A model generated the notes under the pieces. That model did no database searches and was not told where the DNA came from. It was given only the letters and a program-made list of their open reading frames with translations. Shown here in pieces: positions 42,901-52,338 of a stretch of 64,000 bases of DNA (position 1 is its first letter; every line of letters begins with the position of its first letter). Both the position numbers and the translations under genes were made by a program. Source of the DNA: Rhynchopus euleeides (lineage: Eukaryota > Euglenozoa > Diplonemea > Diplonemida > Diplonemidae); NCBI GenBank assembly GCA_963210315.1, contig OY723286.1, positions 1,922,001 through 1,986,000 on the forward strand, in the 5' to 3' direction.

Positions 42901-44059
42901 GGGCGAGTCCTACAACGACTGCAACGACTGCTTCTGCAACAACGGTGTTGTGGGCTGCACCCGCAAGGCCTGCGAGACGACGTCGTGCCCCGCGAAGAAG
43001 ACCTGCACTCTCGAGTGTGGCACTATCGTGGCTGACGGTTGGACTGGCAAGGGCGAGTCCTACAACGACTGCAACGACTGCTTCTGCAACAACGGTGTTG
43101 TGGGCTGCACCCGCAAGGCATGCGAGACGACGTCGTGCCCTGAGAAGAAGACGTGCACTCTCGAGTGCGGCACTATCGTGGCTGACGGCTGGACCGGAAA
43201 GGGCGAGTCCTACAACGACTGCAACGACTGCTTCTGCAACAACGGTGTTGTGGGTTGCACCCGCAAGGCCTGCGAGACGACGTCGTGCCCCGCGAAGAAG
43301 ACCTGCACTCTCGAGTGTGGCACTATCGTGGCTGACGGCTGGACTGGCAAGGGCGAGTCCTACAACGACTGCAACGACTGCTTCTGCAACAACGGTGTTG
43401 TGGGCTGCACCCGTAAGGCATGCGAGACGACGTCGTGCCCTGAGAAGAAGACCTGCACTCTCGAGTGCGGCACTATCGTGGCTGACGGCTGGACCGGAAA
43501 GGGCGAGTCCTACAACGACTGCAACGACTGCTTCTGCAACAACGGTGTTGTGGGTTGCACCCGCAAGGCCTGCGAGACGACGTCGTGCCCCGCGAAGAAG
43601 ACCTGCACTCTCGAGTGTGGCACTATCGTGGCTGACGGCTGGACTGGCAAGGGCGAGTCCTACAACGACTGCAACGACTGCTTCTGCAACAACGGTGTTG
43701 TGGGCTGCACCCGTAAGGCCTGCGAGACGACGTCGTGCCCTGAGAAGAAGACCTGCACTCTCGAGTGCGGCACTATCGTGGCTGACGGCTGGACCGGAAA
43801 GGGCGAGTCTTACAACGACTGCAACGACTGCTTCTGCAACAACGGTGTTGTGGGCTGCACCCGCAAGGCCTGCGAGACGACTTCGTGCCCCGCGAAGAAG
43901 ACCTGCACTCTCGAGTGTGGCACTATCGTGGCTGACGGCTGGACCGGCAAGGGCGAGAGGGACAACCACTGCAACACGTGCAGGTGTTCCAACGGCGCCC
44001 TTGCCTGCACCCTGATGGCGTGTGCCCCGAACAGCTGCCCTGCCCCTGGGGTCCTCTGA
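39938..44059 (+). CDS. Secreted pacifastin-like inhibitor array, 27 domains
   Basis: 1,373 residues: the same signal peptide, 27 fifty-residue domains and the same divergent Leu-type last domain and tail as the 43-domain gene. The SCSRKAC variant occurs only in domains 1, 3 and 5, and the PAKQ and PTKK linkers of the longer gene are missing. Both ends are conserved and the length difference is internal, as expected of unequal exchange or slippage within the array. The frame stays open throughout because every change is a multiple of 150 bp. Confidence 0.75.
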   Translation: MLNIIAAAILVATAGGAVAQKSCTLECGTIVADGWTGKGESYNDCNDCFCNNGVVSCSRKACRTKSCPEKKTCTLECGTIVADGWTGKGESYNDCNDCFCNNGVVGCTRKACETTSCPEKKTCTLECGTIVADGWTGKGESYNDCNDCFCNNGVVSCSRKACRTKSCPEKKTCTLECGTIVADGWTGKGESYNDCNDCFCNNGVVGCTRKACETTSCPEKKTCTLECGTIVADGWTGKGESYNDCNDCFCNNGVVSCSRKACRTKSCPEKKTCTLECGTIVADGWTGKGESYNDCNDCFCNNGVVGCTRKACETTSCPEKKTCTLECGTIVADGWTGKGESYNACNDCFCNNGVVGCTRKACETTSCPAKKTCTLECGTIVADGWTGKGESYNDCNDCFCNNGVVGCTRKACETTSCPEKKTCTLECGTIVADGWTGKGESYNDCNDCFCNNGVVGCTRKACETTSCPEKKTCTLECGTIVADGWTGKGESYNDCNDCFCNNGVVGCTRKACETTSCPEKKTCTLECGTIVADGWTGKGESYNDCNDCFCNNGVVGCTRKACETTSCPEKKTCTLECGTIVADGWTGKGESYNDCNDCFCNNGVVGCTRKACETTSCPEKKTCTLECGTIVADGWTGKGESYNDCNDCFCNNGVVGCTRKACETTSCPAKKTCTLECGTIVADGWTGKGESYNDCNDCFCNNGVVGCTRKACETTSCPEKKTCTLECGTIVADGWTGKGESYNDCNDCFCNNGVVGCTRKACETTSCPAKKTCTLECGTIVADGWTGKGESYNDCNDCFCNNGVVGCTRKACETTSCPEKKTCTLECGTIVADGWTGKGESYNDCNDCFCNNGVVGCTRKACETTSCPEKKTCTLECGTIVADGWTGKGESYNDCNDCFCNNGVVGCTRKACETTSCPEKKTCTLECGTIVADGWTGKGESYNDCNDCFCNNGVVGCTRKACETTSCPEKKTCTLECGTIVADGWTGKGESYNDCNDCFCNNGVVGCTRKACETTSCPAKKTCTLECGTIVADGWTGKGESYNDCNDCFCNNGVVGCTRKACETTSCPEKKTCTLECGTIVADGWTGKGESYNDCNDCFCNNGVVGCTRKACETTSCPAKKTCTLECGTIVADGWTGKGESYNDCNDCFCNNGVVGCTRKACETTSCPEKKTCTLECGTIVADGWTGKGESYNDCNDCFCNNGVVGCTRKACETTSCPAKKTCTLECGTIVADGWTGKGESYNDCNDCFCNNGVVGCTRKACETTSCPEKKTCTLECGTIVADGWTGKGESYNDCNDCFCNNGVVGCTRKACETTSCPAKKTCTLECGTIVADGWTGKGERDNHCNTCRCSNGALACTLMACAPNSCPAPGVL
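39998..44047 (+). repeat. 150-bp coding minisatellite, 27 units
   Basis: 27 units in frame. A GGACGGGAAA codon variant occurs at about 41541-41550 and again at 42591-42600, exactly 1,050 bp apart, showing a seven-unit block duplication private to this copy; the longer array has this variant only once, near 14407. Confidence 0.9.
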
Positions 44060-45420
44060 GTCCGCCGTTGTTGCATGACGTCGTGCTTCTTCGTGCACAC
44101 TCGCACCTGCCACCCCAGCCTGTTTCCTGTGTCCTGCTGCTGTGCGCGTGATTCCCTGTGCTGATGCGAGCCTCCTAGTGCCGTCCTGCAGCAACCCGCA
44201 TTCCGGGAGGTGCATGGATGGTTCTTTGGAGGCATCGGCATGCGGAGCACGCGATGCTTCCCAACAGGAACCCGGCCCTCTCTCGACCCCTCTCTCTCTC
44301 CCTCTTCCCACTCTCTATGTTGCGGTGTCGCCACCGCGCCCCTCCCCGCTCTATGTGAGGCTCACAGCCTCGTGGCCTACGGCCTCTTTTTGTGTGCAGC
44401 AGCAGCGTGCGGGACTCCCTGCGTCCTCACGCATGCTTTGTCTATCGTCGATCAGCAGTCTCTTTCGCGTGCGACTGCAGTGTGATTTCCTAGGCATGGT
44501 GGGGTGGCTTGCGCATGGGATCTGGCTCAGGCTCAGACCTTCCTCGAGAGCTGCACGTGTTTGTGGCGCACATACTGGGGCAGTGTTTGAAGCTGCCTCG
44601 GGAAGGATGTGGGGTGGAGTGGTTAACAATCCTCCACTCAGTTGCGTTGAGTTTCACAACTGCGGCCAAGGTCAGACTGTACCCCCAGCTTCCCGCAGCC
44701 ATCCAACTGTCTTCTTTCTTTTTCTAGTTTCTATTTTCTATTTTCCATCAATTCTACGTTCTGCCTTCTACATCGCACAGGGTTGCTTCTTTGTTCCTCA
44801 AGGTGATTCAGCCAAGGACTGCCAAACGAGTCATACCCTGTTCCTACAGACGGCCCATCTCTGGGCCTGGTTCCCCACTGCCGCTGACGTGTGTGTCGAT
44901 CCTATTGTCGACTAGCACGACGTATCGCACAGTGGGTGATTTTTCGCATGCGGGAACGCCAGGGGGCAAGCAGGGGTGGGCGGGCGCGTGGTTGTGTGGC
45001 AGAGGGACGGCATGAGGGCGGGCCGTGCACCTCGGAGGTGTGCGTCCTGCCGCACAACAGCAAGCCGTGCCGCATCCACACAGCTGCAACCCCTCACAGC
45101 ATCCTTCACACCCTTGTCCCTGATACCGTATCCCGACGTACCTACCGACATCACTTCCCCACTTCCTCGAGCTGATGCTGCAGCCTAGCTGCAGCCTCTC
45201 CACTCGTGGCTGTCGAGAGGAATTGATGTTCGGATGCCAACACCTGCAGTGCTGCCCCACCCCCAGGCCTTCCCACCACCTGTGCTTCTGATGATCCCAT
45301 TTGCGTATTTGTGTGTCCCTCACACCAGACGTCTCGCACCCTTGCATATCACACCACACACCGCACCGCACTGAACAGATTCTGCACAAGGGTAAGAGCA
45401 AGCAACGAAAGACACACGAA
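44060..45420. other. Intergenic spacer, pacifastin-array gene to guanine deaminase gene (second copy)
   Basis: Same content as 18875-20235, shifted by 25,185. No gene supported. Confidence 0.5.
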
Positions 45421-47307
45421 ATGCTGCAGAGAGGCTGCCTGTTGCTGGGGCTGCTTGCCGCCGGGTGTGCGGCAGGTGGTCGGGTGACGGTGGAGACGTA
45501 CCGTGTGAACCTTGTGCAGGCAAAGAGCCTGGACGAGCTGGAGGTGCAGGAGGACCAGCTTGTGGGTGTTGCACCCAACGGGACCATCATGTTCATCGAG
45601 GCTGCGACGGATGCTGCAAAGGTGCAGGAGCTGCAGGCGCAGTACAGGTTTGCGCGTGCCGTGGCGTCAACGCCGCCCAGCAGGTTCACGTTTGTGATGC
45701 CGGGGTTCATCGACACGCACGTGCACGCCCCCCAGTTCTACAACGTCGGGTTGGGGTACGACCTGGAGCTCCTGCCGTGGCTGCAGAAGTACACGTTCCC
45801 GTTGGAGGAGCAGTTCATCGACGCGACAAACGAGAAGGTGGTGCAGGCGTACCGGCGCACTGTGCAGAAGACACTGAAGCAGGGGACCACGACTGCGGCG
45901 TACATGGGGACGATCCACACCCCCGCAACGCTGGTGCTTGCGGAGACGATGATGGAGCTGGGGCAGCGCGGGCTGGTCGGGAAGGTGAACTCGGACACGC
46001 TGATCAACACGACGCTGGACGAGGACACGCGCACCTCTTTTCTGCAGACGGAGCAGTGGATCCTCGACATGATGGCGCTGCGCAAGAGCAGGGGGCAGAG
46101 GGGGGCGCTGGTGACGCCGGCCATCACCCCGCGCTTCGCCGTGGGGACCAGCATGGAGCTGATGACGCTGGTCGGGGGGCTGTCGCGCAAGTACAACCTG
46201 CCTGTGCAGACGCACATCGACGAGAGCCGCGGGGAGATCGACCTTGTGGCCGAGATGTTCTCCAACAGCTCGTCGTACGCAGGCGTGTACAAGGACGCAG
46301 GGCTGTTCGACGTCCCCAACACGATCCTGGGGCACTGCATCCACAACACGGACGAGGAGAACGAGCTGATCCTCGCGGCGAAGGGTGTCGGGTGTTCGCA
46401 CTGCCCGCTGTCCAACTACGCCCTCGACTCCGGGATCGCCCCCATCCGCCACTACACCAACATCGGGATGACTGTGGGGCTGGGGTCGGACGTGTCGGGC
46501 GGCTACACCTCGAGCATGCTGGAGACGATGAGGGGGGCCGTCATCGCCTCCAAGACGAAGTGGTTCCAGAACAACAGGACGGAGGAGTGGCGCTACTTCC
46601 AGCACTACGGGGCCCTGTGGCTCGCCACCCAGGGCGGGGCGAAGCTGGTTGGGCTGGAGAACAGGGTCGGGAAGCTCGCCCCCGGCTACCAGTTCGACGC
46701 GATTGCGGTGGACGTGACGGCCGAGGCGAGCATCATGTCCTTCAGCGTGAACGAGGACGCGGGGAGCTTCGGCCCTGCCAACACCCTTGCAGACATGTTC
46801 GGGAAGTTCTTCTACGAGGGGGACGACCGCAACATGCAGACCATCTGGGTGGACGGGCAGGTGGTGGTGAGTGGGGGCAACCCGGTGGGCGGGTCCCCGC
46901 GCCCGCCCACGACCGGCCAGAACCACGCCATTGTGTTCCGCATTGCGGTGCAGGGTGTGGTGCGTGATGACCTGCTCCACGAGCTGGGCTTCTTGGTGCA
47001 CGGGCTGTCGGACTTGCTCGGCGGGCACGGCGCTCTGTGCGTGCAGGTCTGCAAGGAGACGGTGTCGTGGCATGGGTTCTGGGGGCAGTCTGTGGAGTGT
47101 GGGGCCTGTCTCGAGAAGAAGGGCAAGAAGGATGACGGCCGCCACGCACACGTCCAGTCAGCTGAAGCTGATGAGGTTGGTCGCCAGGTTCTGACTGTTG
47201 AGGTCAACACCGCCCTGCACTCTTCTGATGCGCACCGTATTGCGCGCAACGTGTACCCGCACCTGGTGCAGCTTGTGCTGCCGTCCGCGACTGCGGAGGT
47301 GCTGTAG
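45421..47307 (+). CDS. Guanine deaminase with signal peptide and C-terminal extension, second copy
   Basis: Identical translation to the gene at 20236-22122, with all zinc ligands, the signal peptide and the roughly 140-residue extension. Confidence 0.88.
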   Translation: MLQRGCLLLGLLAAGCAAGGRVTVETYRVNLVQAKSLDELEVQEDQLVGVAPNGTIMFIEAATDAAKVQELQAQYRFARAVASTPPSRFTFVMPGFIDTHVHAPQFYNVGLGYDLELLPWLQKYTFPLEEQFIDATNEKVVQAYRRTVQKTLKQGTTTAAYMGTIHTPATLVLAETMMELGQRGLVGKVNSDTLINTTLDEDTRTSFLQTEQWILDMMALRKSRGQRGALVTPAITPRFAVGTSMELMTLVGGLSRKYNLPVQTHIDESRGEIDLVAEMFSNSSSYAGVYKDAGLFDVPNTILGHCIHNTDEENELILAAKGVGCSHCPLSNYALDSGIAPIRHYTNIGMTVGLGSDVSGGYTSSMLETMRGAVIASKTKWFQNNRTEEWRYFQHYGALWLATQGGAKLVGLENRVGKLAPGYQFDAIAVDVTAEASIMSFSVNEDAGSFGPANTLADMFGKFFYEGDDRNMQTIWVDGQVVVSGGNPVGGSPRPPTTGQNHAIVFRIAVQGVVRDDLLHELGFLVHGLSDLLGGHGALCVQVCKETVSWHGFWGQSVECGACLEKKGKKDDGRHAHVQSAEADEVGRQVLTVEVNTALHSSDAHRIARNVYPHLVQLVLPSATAEVL

Positions 47308-48887
47308 ACCAAGCACCTTCGGGTGGGACTGTTCATCTGCCGCACCTTGCCGCAGATGCAAACGAAAACAAGCAAAACGTCACGTGATGCGGGTGCCTGT
47401 TACATGATGCAGCACGGTTGCCAACATGCGGAATACAAAACGTCAACTCAGATGCTGGCATATTTACTTTGTCACGCATCTCTCGCCTTTTATGTGCCTC
47501 TCCCCTCCCTCCCCTCCCCAAACCTTTCAACATTCTCTACTTGTGCACTACGCTGCACTGCACTGCGCGTCGTCAAATGCATTGGCAGTGGCAATGGGCG
47601 AACATCACAGCACACACACGGGGCTCCCCCTCTCGTGAGGGCAACATGAATAACGAACGGATTTGACGTGCCCCTGTGTGTGCTGTGTTGCTTGTGCTCT
47701 GTGGCTGGTGCCAACTTGCGTTTGAAAATCGTCGTTCTGATTTGATTGCGTGTGGAATGACGACCGACCTTCATTCATTGTGTCCAACTGTTTCATGTGG
47801 ATGTGCTGTTCGCACCGCATGTAGGGTATTTGTTCTTGTTGCCATTGGGGGTCGCCCTATCGTCGCTACAACAACAAAGGAAAACGCACCGTTTTCGGCA
47901 CCGCGGCGAAGACCCCCATGTGGACAGTTCCATTGCCCGTTTTCCTTTTTCCCTTTTCTCTTTTCCCCTTTCCCTTTTCCATCCCAACTTCCATTCACCC
48001 TCACCGCACAGCACGGTGGCTCCCTTGTGGGAGGAGTGTTGGCAAGGCGGAGACTCTCCTTGACCACCGTGCAGTGCCTGCTTTTCTACTTCACTAATGC
48101 ATGAATGCACTAATTCACTAATTTCAACCTAAACCACTCGAGGCATCCCGCCCGAGAGGTTGGGCGTGTGTGGGTGTGCACAATCATCCGGCACACACCA
48201 TGTAGCGTCATGTTAACTGTTCACAAACCTCTGCTGCAGCAGGTTGCCAGTCACATCGCACCAGCCGTGCTCTATGCACGGTGCTGCTGTGCCGCTAGCC
48301 TGCTGACTGCACTACGAGGTGTTCCCCTGTCTGGTGTGCGCATTGGGAGGAAGGGTGGGTTCCCGTCCCGCAGGCCAGATGCACAATCTTCACAATACTG
48401 TTACCACTTCGCTTTCTTTCTTCCCGGCACAGGGCCACACACAGCAGGAGCAGAGCAGCAGACTTGTTTGTGTGGCCAACGTCCCTCTGGGTGGCACTGG
48501 TGTGTGCCTGCAGCTGCGCTACGTGGCTTGTGGGTCAGGCTGGTGCACCCTGTAGGTGGCAGTGCGCTTCCTCTTCTGACGCATCCATCGACCATCCGCC
48601 TCAGCACGGCATTGCGCTACCTGCAGTGCCGTGGTAGGCGCCGTGCATCCCCCGTAGCATCGGGTCAGTGCAACACGACTCCTGAAGGCTGTTGTCCCCA
48701 TGCCTGTTCCCTGCGCTTGTCATTGCTATTGCTGTTGCCACTGCATCAGGATCTCTGCAGCACACCACCACCACCACCCCATCCCCCCACAGGGCACTGC
48801 CCTGAAAGCAACACACACACGACTTTCCCTCCACACACCCACCCCCCTCCCCCTCTCCCTCTCGCGTGCCCTGCTCCCTCGGCACAC
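47308..48887. other. Intergenic spacer, guanine deaminase gene to E2-like gene (second copy)
   Basis: Same content as 22123-23702. No gene supported. Confidence 0.5.
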
Positions 48888-51311
48888 ATGGCTGACACTG
48901 CCATGCTGCAGCGTGCGGTGATGCGGCAGCTGCGTGCGCTGTCCAAGCAGCCCCTGTCGAGTGCGTCTGCGGGGATCGGGGACGACGGCAACATGCGTGA
49001 GATCCACTGCAACGTGGTGGGGGCGGAGGGCACGCCCTACGCGGGCGTGCCGCTCCACTTCGTGCTGGACCTGCCGCCCAACTACCCGGTGGGGTCGCCT
49101 GCAGCCGCATTCGTGACGGAGATCTCGTACGTCGGCGGTTCGGCCGACAGGGATGCCAAGGGGCGGATGACGATCTGCATGAACATCTTCTCGAACTTCC
49201 TGGACCAACACGAGGACTGGGCGACCACCAGTGCAGGCGGATGGACGGCAGCGTGCACGCTGGAGACTGTGCTGCTGCAGGTGCAGAGCGCACTGTGCGA
49301 GACAGAATTCCTGTGTGATTCGGAGTCTGCGGTGGAGGCGACGAAGGAGAGTGCACGCAACCTGAAGTGCACGTGCGGGCACACCTACGACGAGCCCTTC
49401 CCGGAGATCCCCGACTGGGAGCCTGCCCCGCAGGAGTCTGACGCGTCGGTGGTGACGGCTGTGGAGCGCTCCCCCGCACCCTCTGCGCCTGTGAGCACGT
49501 CGTCCCGCAGCGGCATGGAGGACGAGGGTGAAGAGGACGCACGGTCGTGCGACTCCGAGTCGCTCGACGAGGATGTGGACCCGCAGGAGCGGTGCTACGC
49601 CACAGGCGTGTCTGCCCGTACAAAGGGTGCCGTCATCGGGCTCGGGGTGCAGTGGCACAAGGGGCAGGTCCTGCACACCCCTGCTGAGGCGCTGTCCCTC
49701 ACCGCCTTCCAGGGGGGGGTGCGCCGCAGCGTCGACAACACGAAGGGGTTCGACAGCTTCCTCCCGCTGTCGCTCAGCCCGGAGCACCACAGCCGCGCTT
49801 TTGCGGACGCGGCAGTGCACCAGCAGGTGCGCAACCTTGCACGCCAGTGCAAGCTGATGGACTGCAGTGTGGTGCTCCCAGACACAGCGTTGGACACGGG
49901 TGTTGCCTCAGAGCTGTACAGGTCCGTCACTAGTCATCTGCTTCGCGACGCCCTCACGCACAGCAACCGGACAGGGCTGCAGTGGGCCTGCAAGGCTGCG
50001 CACAAGACGGCAGCATACCTGGTGGCGCAGTGCCTGCCGCAGAACGAGAAGGAGGAGCAGGCCCTGCTGGCCAGCGTGGTCATCGAGCCTGCCTCTGTGG
50101 AGGTTCCACCCGTGGAGGTCCCGGAGCCGACGGAATGGATCGATTGCTGGGACGCAGCTGAACCGGAGCCGGTGCCGGAACCGAAAGCCGCACAGCCACC
50201 GCCACCCCCGCCGAGGCCGCTCAGCCCAGAGGAGCAGGCAGTGGCAGACGGGTGTGTCCTGGTGCGGAAGGATGAGGTGGTGCTGGACAAGAACGGTGTG
50301 GTGCTGCGTGTGCGTGCAGGGTTGCAGGCACTGCGTGCAGGTGTGTCGCCCGGCATGCGTCTGCACATCGAGCTGATGACCGCAGAGGGGCCTCTGTACC
50401 GCGTGCTGCCGCCCGACGCGAAGCAGCGTGTGAACGGCGTCGTCGCGGCGTGGCGGGGCAACGCAGGGCTCGTGGTGCCCGCCCTCCCCCCCATGCTGGC
50501 GGGGGGGCGGGGCGGCGACCCGGCGGTGCATCTCGGCCCTGTCGCCTGCCACATCAGGAACTTCACGGGGCGGCGGAGGGAAATGCCGTCGGTGGGCGAC
50601 GCCGTGTCCTTTGTGGCCCGTCCCGACGGGCAGGGCAGCATGCTGGCGGACGAGGTGTGCGTGCTGCCGGGTCGGGGTGCCGAGTCGCGGTTCCGCGTGC
50701 GGGGGGGCGGGAGGCGCACCGTGCTGTGCTGGGTGAATGTGAACAATCTCTTCGAGGCGAACGAGGTGGAGTTTGCCCAGCACCCCTCCATCCCCAAGGC
50801 GCTGGCCTACCAGAAGAACACAGACGCCCCGCAGGTGGTGCGCGAGCTGCGCTACGGCGGGGGCGACCGCATCGAGATGCCGGGCATCGGCAAGGCGGTG
50901 CGCATCCCTGTGCCGCCGGGGCCGCAGCGTGCGCACATGCTGGCTGCGCTGCGCGACCTGGCGGAGGCTGTGAAGATCGTGCACAACCTGCCAGCGTGCC
51001 CTGCTGCTGGGGAGGCACACGCACCCGCACCCGCACGCATCGCGCCGGCAGTGCGTCACCCGCCTCAGTGCGAGCGGACGGATGTGCGCAGGCTGCTGAT
51101 ATCCCCGCTGTGTGGCTTCGACGGTGCAACAGCCGCCAGGGTGAAGGGCATGCTGTCCCCCTGTGTGGGTGTGGCACATGTGGCAGTGCAGCAGGACCGC
51201 CCGCTGCAGGCTGTGGTGGACCTGCAGGAGCCTGTGGGCCCGCAGCAGCTGCGGGCGCTCAACGCCTTCATCAGGCAGGTCTCCCCCTTCCTCACCGCAG
51301 AGCCGTATTGA
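48888..51311 (+). CDS. Large E2-like (UBC-fold) protein with a cold-shock-like domain, second copy
   Basis: Identical translation to the gene at 23703-26126, including candidate catalytic C97. Confidence 0.7.
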   Translation: MADTAMLQRAVMRQLRALSKQPLSSASAGIGDDGNMREIHCNVVGAEGTPYAGVPLHFVLDLPPNYPVGSPAAAFVTEISYVGGSADRDAKGRMTICMNIFSNFLDQHEDWATTSAGGWTAACTLETVLLQVQSALCETEFLCDSESAVEATKESARNLKCTCGHTYDEPFPEIPDWEPAPQESDASVVTAVERSPAPSAPVSTSSRSGMEDEGEEDARSCDSESLDEDVDPQERCYATGVSARTKGAVIGLGVQWHKGQVLHTPAEALSLTAFQGGVRRSVDNTKGFDSFLPLSLSPEHHSRAFADAAVHQQVRNLARQCKLMDCSVVLPDTALDTGVASELYRSVTSHLLRDALTHSNRTGLQWACKAAHKTAAYLVAQCLPQNEKEEQALLASVVIEPASVEVPPVEVPEPTEWIDCWDAAEPEPVPEPKAAQPPPPPPRPLSPEEQAVADGCVLVRKDEVVLDKNGVVLRVRAGLQALRAGVSPGMRLHIELMTAEGPLYRVLPPDAKQRVNGVVAAWRGNAGLVVPALPPMLAGGRGGDPAVHLGPVACHIRNFTGRRREMPSVGDAVSFVARPDGQGSMLADEVCVLPGRGAESRFRVRGGGRRTVLCWVNVNNLFEANEVEFAQHPSIPKALAYQKNTDAPQVVRELRYGGGDRIEMPGIGKAVRIPVPPGPQRAHMLAALRDLAEAVKIVHNLPACPAAGEAHAPAPARIAPAVRHPPQCERTDVRRLLISPLCGFDGATAARVKGMLSPCVGVAHVAVQQDRPLQAVVDLQEPVGPQQLRALNAFIRQVSPFLTAEPY

Positions 51312-52338
51312 ATGTGTCGGGCCGGCCTTGTTCCTGACTTGTGCCACTCCCCTCCGCCTGCTGCGGCAAGGCTGTCCGCAACGAGAGGAGTCGCGCCGAC
51401 TGAGGTGCCTCACCCCTTCACAGGCGCGGGAGTTGGTTGCATTTCCAGCTAGGCAAACTGGAAAGTCATGAGGGTCGTCGGGAGCCAAGAAGTCTCACAG
51501 TTGAAGTTACCCCAACGTTGCCAATCCCAACACCACATCCTAAGACCGGTGCGAGAGGTCTTCCTGCAGACTGTCTAACACACCCTCCTCTGTACAGACC
51601 ACTTGCCTCGGCTTTGCTTCTTCCCTGCAAGTTCTGCCCCGTATTCGAGCAGCTGCGCATCCTCTGGCCCACGCAGCAGTTCATCCGGAGCCACTTGCAG
51701 ACTTTCCTTCTTGCCCTTCGCTTCGAGTTGAGTGCCCTTCGCACAATAGGTGGGGAGGCACGGGGTGGGGTGGTCCTCCTCTCCGGTCCTTGGGCAGGAG
51801 CCTGGCGTGTTGTGTGCCACATCGTTGGCAGGCACGCCGCAAGGATGCGGTTGGGAGGGAAAGCTTGCTTGAGACTAACTTTAGAGACTTGCCCTGTCAG
51901 CAGAAAGGCAGTATCAGTATGGGGACGCACCTGACAAGACCCCGTCACTGGTCCCGCGTGAAGGTCAGAAGGACGACGTGAAGGTTACGGAAGAAGGTCA
52001 AGGTGCTGACGAAACTATATAGGGTGTCACCGGCACACGCAGAGAGGCAGGAGGAGTTGCGTGTATTTGTATCGCCGATGAGTTGCTTTTGCAGGAGATG
52101 ATGAGAGTCAGGCAGCCTTTTGGTCAGCACAGGTTTGGTGGGCCTGCACTCCAGCACAACAGTCTGGGAGGTATTGTGGACGACTCTGTTTGTTCCCCGT
52201 CGTGCCTCACGAAGGTTGCAATGCTGTCACTGTTGCATGGACCACCAAGCGCACCACAGCACACTCACACCGCCACAGGAAGGAGTACCATCCCCACAAC
52301 CCTTCTGGGACCGCCTCCCACGCCCTTTCCGCCTCACG
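51312..52338. other. Intergenic spacer, E2-like gene to LamG gene (second copy)
   Basis: Same content as 26127-27153. No gene supported. Confidence 0.5.
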
